Assembly (NCBI RefSeq): GCF_019797845.1
Contig: NZ_CP081864.1
Span: 2,356,001 to 2,420,000 of the forward strand
Length of the DNA stretch: 64,000 nt
Origin: Symbiopectobacterium purcellii
Lineage (GTDB): Bacteria > Pseudomonadota > Gammaproteobacteria > Enterobacterales > Enterobacteriaceae
Direction: 5' to 3'
The notes below the pieces were generated by a model. That model was not told the DNA's origin. It searched no databases and saw only the letters and a list, made by a program, of their open reading frames with translations. Below, piece by piece: positions 55,692-64,000 of the stretch. A program made the position numbers and the translations under genes. How positions within the stretch are numbered: the stretch's first letter is position 1; the number at the start of each line of letters is the position of its first letter.

Positions 55692-56318
55692 GTGGCTAAA
55701 AATTATCAGGACATCACGCTGGCACTGGCTGGCGTTTGCCAATCTGCCCATCTGGTTCAACAGTTGGCGCACCATGGCCACTGTGATAATGACGTACTGC
55801 AAACCTCGCTCAACAGCCTGTTGGATATGAATCCCGGCTCTACCGTAGCAGTATTTGGTGGCGATGAGCGCAACGTAAAGGTTGGATTGGAAACCTTGCT
55901 GGGCATCTTAAACAGCAGCGTCAAAGGCGTAGGTGCAGAATTATCCCGCTATGCCTTTAGTTTGATTGCCCTTGAGCGCAAGTTAAGCGGCAATAGTGCA
56001 GCGCTTGATGAGTTGGGTAACCGTATTAGCCAACTTTCACGACAACTCGAGCATTTTGAGTTGATGTCAGAGACGATTATCAGTGCCCTGGCAGGAATTT
56101 ATGTTGACGTCATCAGCGCACTGGGCCCGCGAATTCAGGTCACCGGGTCTCCGGAAGTGCTGAAAAACGCGCAGGTGCAGGCCAAAGTGCGCGCCGCGTT
56201 GTTGGCGGGTATCCGAGCAGCCGTGCTGTGGCAACAGGTCGGCGGTGGGCGTTTGCAACTGATGTTTTCTCGCGCACGCTTGGTAAAAGAAGCCAAGCAG
56301 ATGCTGGCCCGCTGTTAA
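55692..56318 (+). CDS. hflD: high frequency lysogenisation protein HflD
   Basis: 208 residues from a GTG at 55692, 3 bp after mnmA. Membrane-peripheral protein; in E. coli it binds lambda CII and prevents its DNA binding. Notable because the resident prophage encodes a lambda-like CII. Confidence 0.93.
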   Translation: MAKNYQDITLALAGVCQSAHLVQQLAHHGHCDNDVLQTSLNSLLDMNPGSTVAVFGGDERNVKVGLETLLGILNSSVKGVGAELSRYAFSLIALERKLSGNSAALDELGNRISQLSRQLEHFELMSETIISALAGIYVDVISALGPRIQVTGSPEVLKNAQVQAKVRAALLAGIRAAVLWQQVGGGRLQLMFSRARLVKEAKQMLARC

Positions 56319-56427
56319 TCCATAGGCGGCCGATTGCGATGTAAAGAAACAGCGTTGTTGCCGCCCATGCATCATCACAACACCTAAACGTTGCTGATGT
56401 TATCGTTTTTAATTTATGTGTTGTTAA

Positions 56428-57837
<1,410 letters not shown>

Positions 57838-57845
57838 CGCGTAAG

Positions 57846-57869
57846 CACGGGGGGTAACTGCCCCTCGTG
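57846..57869 (+). terminator. terminator-like hairpin after purB
   Basis: CACGGGGG and CCCCTCGTG pair around a short loop just after purB; the following T run is short (CCCTTTT). Confidence 0.55.
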
Positions 57870-57927
57870 TCCCTTTTACGAGTGATTATTGGTTCGCGTT
57901 AGGCTTTTTCTCCATTCCCTCGACGTT

Positions 57928-57961
57928 TGTTTACATTTAGTTTACTGCGATTGTGGATAAT
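57928..57961 (+). promoter_or_regulatory. PhoP-activated promoter (autoregulation)
   Basis: TGTTTA-CATTT-AGTTTA (57928-57944) is a PhoP box, followed after 11 bases by GATAAT (57956-57961) as the -10, the spacing seen at directly activated PhoP promoters. It indicates positive autoregulation of phoPQ. Confidence 0.82.
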
Positions 57962-58052
57962 TCACATCGCCACCGCCGATGCTCAATTCTGCTTTTTTTG
58001 TTAGAATTAGGAGGCATAGCCCGGATCGTCTAGTTCAATGAAGGATAAAGTC

Positions 58053-58733
58053 ATGCGCGTACTGGTTGTTGAAGATAATGTGTTGCTGCGCCATCACCTC
58101 ACCGTTCAGATGAAAGAAATGGGCCATCAGGTTGATGCGGCTGCCGATGCTAAAGAAGCGGATTATTTCTTGCATGAACATGCCCCTGATATCGCTATTC
58201 TGGACTTGGGATTGCCTGTTGAAGATGGTATGACGCTGATTCGCCGTTGGCGCAATCAGCAAGTGAAGCTGCCCATTTTGGTGCTAACGGCGCGAGAAAG
58301 CTGGCAGGATAAAGTGGCGGTGCTTGAAGCCGGTGCTGATGATTATGTAACGAAGCCCTTTCATCTTGAGGAAGTCGTTGCCCGAATGCAGGCGCTGATG
58401 CGACGCAACAGCGGTCTGGCTTCCCAGTTAATCAGTTTACCACCGTTCGAAATTGATCTGTCGCGTCGTGAATTAATGGTGGCGGGTACACCGATTAAAC
58501 TCACGGCATTTGAATACACGATTATAGAGACGCTGATTCGTAACAACGGTAAGGTGGTCAGCAAGGAGTCACTCATGCTGCAACTTTACCCTGATGCAGA
58601 ATTGCGTGAAAGCCACACTATTGATGTGTTGATGGGACGTCTGCGTAAAAAATTGCAATTGGTGTATGATGCCGACGTCATCACTACCGTACGAGGCCAA
58701 GGCTATCGTTTTGATTTGGTCGCCTCTTCATAG
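58053..58733 (+). CDS. phoP: response regulator PhoP
   Basis: 226 residues from the ATG at 58053 (AAGGATAAAG upstream). OmpR family: receiver domain with phosphoacceptor Asp in AILDLGLP, Lys in VTKPFH, and a winged-helix effector domain ([16 protein letters not shown]). Regulates Mg2+ and antimicrobial-peptide responses and virulence. Confidence 0.97.
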   Translation: MRVLVVEDNVLLRHHLTVQMKEMGHQVDAAADAKEADYFLHEHAPDIAILDLGLPVEDGMTLIRRWRNQQVKLPILVLTARESWQDKVAVLEAGADDYVTKPFHLEEVVARMQALMRRNSGLASQLISLPPFEIDLSRRELMVAGTPIKLTAFEYTIIETLIRNNGKVVSKESLMLQLYPDAELRESHTIDVLMGRLRKKLQLVYDADVITTVRGQGYRFDLVASS

Positions 58734-58735
58734 CT

Positions 58736-60187
58736 ATGCGTGTAAAAAGACTGCCATTCTCCTTACATGTTCGTTTTCTGCTTGCTGCTGTCGCTATAGT
58801 GCTGGCCCTGTCGCTGTCTTACGGGGCCGTCGCTATCATTGGCTACAGCGTCAGTTTCGATAAAACGTCATTCCGTTTACTGCGCGGCGAAAGCAACCTG
58901 TTTTATCGGCTGGCGCAGTGGAAGGATCATCAACTTAGCGTCACCATGCCCTCCGACATGGATATCAGCTATCCCACGCTGGTGCTGATTTACGATCAGG
59001 ACGGCAAAATGCTCTGGCGCGAACGCGAAGTACCGGAACTGGAAGCGCTGATCAAACCCGAGTGCCTGACAAAAACCGATTATCACGAACTGGATACCAA
59101 CACCCAAACCAGCAGTGCGGTACTCAAAGGTGATGCACAAGTCCTCAGCAAGCTAACCCGCTTTAGCAGCAAAGTGGAAGAAACACCGTTCACCCACTCC
59201 ATCGCGGTCAATACCTATCCGGCTACAGAAAGTCTGCCCGCCCTAACCATCGTCGTGATTGATAAAATTCCCCAGGAACTGCAACAGGCAGATATGGTGT
59301 GGGAATGGTTTAGCTATGTTTTTATCGCCAATTTACTGCTAGTACTGCCTTTACTCTGGCTCGCCGCCCACTGGAGCTTGCACCCGATTAAGACGCTGGC
59401 AGAACAGGTTGCCGATTTAGAAAATGGCACCCGAGAACAGCTTGATGAGAATCCACCGCGTGAACTCTATAGTCTGGTGCGCAACCTCAACATTCTTCTC
59501 AATAACGAACGTAAGCGTTATCAAAAATACCGTACGGCGCTAACGGATCTAACGCATAGCCTGAAAACGCCTCTTGCCGTGCTACAAACCACATTACGTG
59601 CGTTACGTACGGATAAAGAAGTGCATATCGAGCAGGCAGAACCGGTGATGCTGGCGCAAATCAGCCGCATCTCACAGCAAATAGGTTACTATCTGCATCG
59701 CGCGAGTATGCGTTATGAGCACAATCTGTTGCTGCGTGAGGTGCACTCCGTTCCTGCACTGCTGGATGGCCTGTGTTCCGCGTTAAACAAAGTGTATCAG
59801 CGTAAAGGCGTCGTCATCACATTGGATATTTCTCCGGAATTGACCTTTGTCGGCGAGAAAAACGACTTTATGGAAGTGCTGGGTAACGTGCTCGATAACG
59901 CCTGCAAATACAGTCTGGAGTTTGTTGAAGTGAGCGCACAGTATTCGGACCATCGCCTGCATCTGCTGATCGATGATGATGGCCCTGGCATACTGCGCAG
60001 CCAACGTGAAATGATTTTCCAACGTGGTCAACGGGCGGATACGCTGCGCCCCGGCCAGGGCATTGGGCTCTCTGTCGCGCTGGATATTATCGAGCAATAT
60101 GAAGGGGAAATTATCATCACCGACAGTGTTCTTGGTGGTGCCCGCGTTGAAACCATTTTTGGCCGCCAGCATCCGCATCCAGACTAA
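58736..60187 (+). CDS. phoQ: sensor kinase PhoQ
   Basis: 483 residues. Two membrane spans, a periplasmic PAS-like sensor, HAMP, H-box [12 protein letters not shown], and ATPase N and G boxes ([21 protein letters not shown]). The E. coli periplasmic acidic cluster (EDDDDAE) before MTHSVAVN is replaced here by KVEETP before FTHSIAVN, so divalent-cation sensing may be weaker or different. Starts 2 bp after phoP. Confidence 0.96.
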   Translation: MRVKRLPFSLHVRFLLAAVAIVLALSLSYGAVAIIGYSVSFDKTSFRLLRGESNLFYRLAQWKDHQLSVTMPSDMDISYPTLVLIYDQDGKMLWREREVPELEALIKPECLTKTDYHELDTNTQTSSAVLKGDAQVLSKLTRFSSKVEETPFTHSIAVNTYPATESLPALTIVVIDKIPQELQQADMVWEWFSYVFIANLLLVLPLLWLAAHWSLHPIKTLAEQVADLENGTREQLDENPPRELYSLVRNLNILLNNERKRYQKYRTALTDLTHSLKTPLAVLQTTLRALRTDKEVHIEQAEPVMLAQISRISQQIGYYLHRASMRYEHNLLLREVHSVPALLDGLCSALNKVYQRKGVVITLDISPELTFVGEKNDFMEVLGNVLDNACKYSLEFVEVSAQYSDHRLHLLIDDDGPGILRSQREMIFQRGQRADTLRPGQGIGLSVALDIIEQYEGEIIITDSVLGGARVETIFGRQHPHPD

Positions 60188-60282
60188 CCTCGGCGAGTTG
60201 TCACCGTATAGCGGCTCTGTGCTGCAACTCCGACGTTGAAATGGTTATACTCTTACCGCCCCCCTTTGTTGGAACACATGGT

Positions 60283-61404
60283 ATGGATTATCAACTGAAT
60301 CTCGATTGGCCATCTTTCATGGCGAATTACTGGCAAAAACGCCCTGTGGTGATCAAACAGGGTTTTACCGATTTCATCGATCCCATATCGCCCGATGAAC
60401 TTGCCGGGCTGGCAATGGAAAACGAAGTTGACAGTCGTTTAGTCAGCCATGATGCAGGCCAGTGGCAAGTCAGCCACGGTCCTTTCGACAGCTTTGACCA
60501 CTTGGGTGAACACAACTGGTCCTTGCTGGTGCAGGCCGTTGACCATTGGCATGACGCCTCAGCGGCATTGATGCGCCCGTTTCGTTATATCCCCGACTGG
60601 CGCACCGATGACTTGATGATCTCATTCTCGGTGCCGGGCGGCGGCGTAGGGCCGCATATCGACCAGTATGATGTCTTCATCATTCAAGGGACCGGACAGC
60701 GCCGCTGGCGCGTCGGAGAAAAGATCCCCCTGAAGCAGCACTGCCCTCACCCGGATCTTCTCCAGGTGGATCCGTTCGAGCCGATTATTGATGAGCTGAT
60801 GTCTCCGGGGGATATTCTCTATATTCCGCCCGGCTTTCCCCATGAAGGTTATTCATTGGAAAATGCGCTCAATTACTCGGTCGGCTTTCGGTCACCAAAC
60901 GGGCGCGAACTGGTCAGCGGTTTTGCCGATTATGTGCTGGCTCGGGAGTTGGGGAGCTATCGTTATAGCGATCCTGATATCCCTGAACGTGAACACCCGG
61001 CCACGGTATTGCCCCAGGAACTGGATGCACTGCAAAAAATGATGCTGGACCTGGTGCAGCAGCCAGAACACTTCCAGCGCTGGTTTGGTGAATTTATTAC
61101 GCAATCACGCCACGAGCTGGATATCGCGCCGCCGGAACCGCCGTATCAACCCGGTGAAGTTTACGAATTACTTCAGCAGGGGTCTGCTTTACGCCGGTTA
61201 AACGGATTACGCGTGCTCTGTGTGGCAGAACAGTGCTTTGTCAATGGAGAGTGCCTTGACACCCCACACCATAGCGCTGCGCTCGCCCTGTCAGAGCAGT
61301 TGACGTTGGAAGGTGGCGTGTTGGGAGATGCACTGGAAGATCCTTCTTTCCTGGCCAAACTGACCGTTTTCATTAACAGCGGCTATTGGTATTTTATGGA
61401 TTAA
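60283..61404 (+). CDS. roxA: ribosomal protein uL16 arginine hydroxylase
   Basis: 373 residues from the ATG at 60283. JmjC-type 2-oxoglutarate/Fe(II) oxygenase with H-x-D in PHIDQYD and the distal His in FPHEGYS. Hydroxylates Arg81 of ribosomal protein uL16. Lies after phoQ as in E. coli (ycfD). Confidence 0.95.
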   Translation: MDYQLNLDWPSFMANYWQKRPVVIKQGFTDFIDPISPDELAGLAMENEVDSRLVSHDAGQWQVSHGPFDSFDHLGEHNWSLLVQAVDHWHDASAALMRPFRYIPDWRTDDLMISFSVPGGGVGPHIDQYDVFIIQGTGQRRWRVGEKIPLKQHCPHPDLLQVDPFEPIIDELMSPGDILYIPPGFPHEGYSLENALNYSVGFRSPNGRELVSGFADYVLARELGSYRYSDPDIPEREHPATVLPQELDALQKMMLDLVQQPEHFQRWFGEFITQSRHELDIAPPEPPYQPGEVYELLQQGSALRRLNGLRVLCVAEQCFVNGECLDTPHHSAALALSEQLTLEGGVLGDALEDPSFLAKLTVFINSGYWYFMD

Positions 61405-61425
61405 ATAATACTGTCATCCTCACAT

Positions 61426-61454
61426 GATACCGATCATTTTTAATGGTCGGTATC
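61426..61454 (+). terminator. hairpin after roxA
   Basis: GATACCGA and TCGGTATC pair with an inner CATT/AATG stem about 20 bp after roxA. No T tract. The next 200 bp are AT-rich with no other feature and must contain the promoter of the following gene; no PhoP or Hrp box was found there. Confidence 0.5.
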
Positions 61455-61657
61455 GATATAAACCGCATTTCCCCCATCAATATCGAGTTTATTATTCCTG
61501 TATCAACATCCAACGAATATACATCTATAAAAACAAGTCATCCTTAACACTGTAACACACCTACCGCAATACAAGGTGAACAGTGTATTTATCATCATTA
61601 TCACAGTCTTATAATAAAACAACCTAATTAGCTTTATTTATAACCGAAGGGAGTGTT

Positions 61658-63046
61658 ATGAATAATTCAATGCATATCACATCTGACACTAACAATGTAG
61701 CCCAGTATATTCAAAACCATGTGACCGGGAATGTAGCCCCAACGCCGTCTTGCCTAAACAGCTTCTTGGAAAAAATTATAGACATCATCACTTTCGGATT
61801 CTTAAAAAAAGGCAAAGATGATGATTATAAAAAATTCACCACGGATTTTACGTCTAATCTCTTACATGAAATTCAAAAAAAGCACAATAGAAATAATTCC
61901 TATTATATTCCACACTGTATTGAATTTGAGTATTTAAACAACAGTATCATTTTCGAAAGCAATGATAAAAACACGAAAGAAAAATCCATGACGACACTCA
62001 TTGTTGCAACACCACAGGGCGAGACGTATTGCAAAACGATCGACACTGAAACTTTTTCACAATTCTGCAAAATACAATTAGCTATTGAGCGTGACCTGTT
62101 AACTGAGGATGAAATTAGCTTTACTCCTGAAGGAAAACCTGATTCAGGCAAAATGGATGCTGCAACGGAATCATTACTTTCCTACATTCTTGTAGATGTG
62201 GATTCTTTAGAAAATACGCTGCGAAATGACGCGCCTAAACCCGCTCAACCCAGCAGCACTGAGTATTCAATACCGCTAAATGAAAACTGTCATCCTGCGC
62301 AATCTAACGTATTACAGCAAAATACATCTTTTCTCTATCGCCAGTTGTCGAGACAAACTGCTCATGATGACAGTACGATAAATCAGAAAGACAACTCCAT
62401 AAAAAAAACAAGCTATACGCAAAAACAAAAATACCTGGAAGAAACAATTAGCAACATAGTCGAGAAATTGAAGCTCTCGTACACAAAAGACAGTGATCAA
62501 AGAAGGAATACTGAATGTGATGGCCTATTCAGAATATCAGGCAGCAAAATTGAAAATGACACTGCATTAATTGAACTTGATAAGCGCTCTCTCGACATTG
62601 ATAAAACACATAGAGATACTCTGGTCTATGTTCTAAAGCAGAGTTTTTCAAATGTTAATCCAATTACTGAAAAAATACTCCTACAAATGATGAAAAAACC
62701 AAATGAAGCCGCCGAAATTCTCTATAAACGAATCGACACAATGGAGCCTAAGGCGAAAAAACTCTTTTTAATTATCCTGGGTTTTTATTCTGATGCTTAT
62801 CAGAGTGCAGACGATAGTAAAACATCAATGTTCAATAAAACTCAATTGCTTGCTGCTGCTTTGCGGCTCACGATCTTACCCAAACTTTATGACTGCACTA
62901 AAGAGACCCCAATGGATCTGTCTTTCATTAAAGAAAGAAACAACGATGGTGATCGTATCGTAGCAAGCCTTCTCACTTCATTTTCTTATGCGAATGGTTC
63001 CGTGCAATTGAAAACGAACCATCAAGAATGCGCAAACGCGATGTGA
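61658..63046 (+). CDS. AT-rich gene for a putative effector with a RhoGAP-like motif
   Basis: 462 residues, AAGGGAG before the ATG. Composition is much lower in GC than the flanking roxA and pepT genes, indicating acquisition. Residues ~285-310 read ECDGLFRISGSKIENDTALI, closely matching the GxFRxSG arginine-finger motif of eukaryotic RhoGAP domains; about 115 residues later MFNKTQLLAAALRLTILPKL resembles the N-x-LA-x-x-F-x-P-x-L helix that binds the GTPase in that fold. The N-terminal ~190 residues are a separate polar domain without a signal peptide. This suggests a secreted (for example type III) effector acting on host Rho GTPases. No bacterial homologue is recalled. Confidence 0.55.
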   Translation: MNNSMHITSDTNNVAQYIQNHVTGNVAPTPSCLNSFLEKIIDIITFGFLKKGKDDDYKKFTTDFTSNLLHEIQKKHNRNNSYYIPHCIEFEYLNNSIIFESNDKNTKEKSMTTLIVATPQGETYCKTIDTETFSQFCKIQLAIERDLLTEDEISFTPEGKPDSGKMDAATESLLSYILVDVDSLENTLRNDAPKPAQPSSTEYSIPLNENCHPAQSNVLQQNTSFLYRQLSRQTAHDDSTINQKDNSIKKTSYTQKQKYLEETISNIVEKLKLSYTKDSDQRRNTECDGLFRISGSKIENDTALIELDKRSLDIDKTHRDTLVYVLKQSFSNVNPITEKILLQMMKKPNEAAEILYKRIDTMEPKAKKLFLIILGFYSDAYQSADDSKTSMFNKTQLLAAALRLTILPKLYDCTKETPMDLSFIKERNNDGDRIVASLLTSFSYANGSVQLKTNHQECANAM

Positions 63047-63072
63047 TAAAGCGAGTTGTGATAGCTAAACAT

Positions 63073-63097
63073 GATGCTGGGCGTTCTTCCCAGCATC
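63073..63097. terminator. bidirectional terminator between effector-like gene and pepT
   Basis: GATGCTGGG-CGTTCTT-CCCAGCATC is a perfect 9-bp stem between two convergent genes. Confidence 0.75.
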
Positions 63098-63123
63098 AAG
63101 GCAACATTGTTTATTTAATGCCG

Positions 63124-64000
63124 TTATAACGCTTTTGCGCGCAACGCCGTCAATTCAGCAATACGTATAATCACCGACACTGCCTTTTCCATGCCTTCCA
63201 GCGTGATGAATTCATGTTTGCCATGGAAGTTATAGCCACCGGTAAACAGATTCGGGCAAGGTAACCCCTGGAAGGAAAGATGCGCACCATCCGTGCCACC
63301 GCGAATAGGCTTGAGACAAGGTTCAATGTCGCAATCGCGCATGGCTTGCTGCGCCAAACTGATCACGTGCGGATGCTGTTCAACCTGTTCACGCATATTG
63401 TAATAGGTGTCGGTAATGGTCACCTCAATATAGCAGTCTGGTGGCAGACCAAGCCCCACTTTTTCAGCAATATCAAACAGCGCCTTTTTGCGCAGTTCAA
63501 AACCGTGCTTTTCGAAATCACGCACAATATAGTGCATTTCGGCACGTTCTACCGTCCCTTTCATGCTGTGCAGATGATAGAAACCTTGATAACCATCGGT
63601 CTGCTCCGGCACTTCCTGCGCAGGCACTTCCTGGTGAAAACGTGCAGCCAGCGCTAACGCATTAACCATTACCCCTTTGGCACTACCGGGGTGAACGTTA
63701 TTACCCACAATTTTGATGCCAACGGATGCCGCATTGAAGTTTTCAAACTCAAGCTCGCCCACACCACCGCCATCGACGGTATAAGCCCACTGCGCGCCAA
63801 AGGCAGCAACATCAAAGAATTGCGCGCCTTTACCAATTTCTTCATCCGGCGTGAACGCGATACGCACCGTACCGTGTGGCGTTTGCTGGTGTTTTAATCG
63901 CACTATCGCCGTAATGATTTCCGCAATACCGGCTTTATCGTCGGCACCCAGCAGCGTTTTACCGTCCGTCGTGATGAGGGTGTTACCCAGCAATTGGTGC
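63124..64000 (-). CDS. pepT: peptidase T (5' end outside window)
   Basis: 292 codons of about 408; the N-terminal ~115 residues are beyond the window. M20 family aminotripeptidase: [11 protein letters not shown] with the bridging Asp, [12 protein letters not shown] with the catalytic Glu, [10 protein letters not shown], and the terminal metal-binding His in FHGKHEFI. Removes the N-terminal residue from tripeptides. Confidence 0.95.
   Translation of the reverse strand, partial: HQLLGNTLITTDGKTLLGADDKAGIAEIITAIVRLKHQQTPHGTVRIAFTPDEEIGKGAQFFDVAAFGAQWAYTVDGGGVGELEFENFNAASVGIKIVGNNVHPGSAKGVMVNALALAARFHQEVPAQEVPEQTDGYQGFYHLHSMKGTVERAEMHYIVRDFEKHGFELRKKALFDIAEKVGLGLPPDCYIEVTITDTYYNMREQVEQHPHVISLAQQAMRDCDIEPCLKPIRGGTDGAHLSFQGLPCPNLFTGGYNFHGKHEFITLEGMEKAVSVIIRIAELTALRAKAL

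Noticed and set aside
61405..61657. PhoP or HrpL box upstream of the effector-like gene
   Set aside because: No GTTTA direct repeat and no GGAACC...CCAC pair could be found.

Overview
The window is enterobacterial chromosome carrying an almost complete P22-type (lambdoid podovirus) prophage. The right-hand host genes are in the order icd-rluE-nudJ-mnmA-hflD-purB-phoP-phoQ-roxA-(insert)-pepT. The left edge has a gluconate-5-dehydrogenase-like SDR gene with a good KdgR operator upstream, then lpxP. KdgR control together with these sequences suggests a soft-rot or tree-pathogen member of the Pectobacteriaceae (Pectobacterium, Dickeya, Brenneria or Lonsdalea type); the genus cannot be fixed by eye.

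Layout. 1-2.3 kb: host genes (SDR dehydrogenase, lpxP). 2.3-9.8 kb: low-GC accessory DNA with an SDR remnant, a secreted DUF3472-like protein, an HExxH metalloprotease without an ATG start, two small lipoproteins, two degraded IS3-family elements and scraps of mobile DNA. 9.9-11.5 kb: xis and int of an older element (int broken by one base), followed by a 164-bp copy of the 3' end of icd. About 11.5-52.0 kb: a ~40.6-kb prophage inserted in the 3' end of icd (phage 21/e14-type site), bounded by the icd duplicate on the left and intact icd on the right. 52.0-64.0 kb: host genes, with one AT-rich insert between roxA and pepT that looks like an effector with a RhoGAP-like motif.

The prophage has the standard lambdoid order. 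From attR inward on the + strand: int, xis, Ea22-like genes, PAPS-reductase-like gene, zinc-finger and ANR proteins, YqaJ/exo, a cIII candidate, N, nutL and OL/PL, then cI. Leftward on the - strand: cro, nutR, cII (with a CII-dependent PRE), an ASCH protein, an O/DnaT-like initiator containing 12-bp iterons, a DnaC-like loader, the nin region (ninX, ninB, ninE, ybcO, rusA, HNH), Q, PR' and its terminator, a tRNA-like gene, holin, endolysin, Rz/Rz1, Tad2 (DUF2829), a repeat-containing decoration-like gene, terminase, portal, scaffold, coat, gp4, gp10, gp26, gp14, gp7, gp20 and gp16. The P22 immI position holds a broken sieA-position gene, a RelE-type toxin pair and an Arc-like regulator. The gp9-type tailspike follows, with an EpsG/Wzy-like polymerase next to it, probably for O-antigen conversion.

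Several prophage genes carry small, precise lesions: an 8-bp repeat expansion in int, an in-frame amber codon in N, a 10-bp tandem duplication in the PAPS-reductase-like gene, a 4-bp insertion in the terminase large subunit, a 1-bp insertion shared by two overlapping genes, and a TAA in the sieA-position gene. The prophage looks only recently damaged, although assembly error must be excluded. The 8-bp repeat in int and the homopolymers in a lipoprotein gene could be reversible (phase variation).
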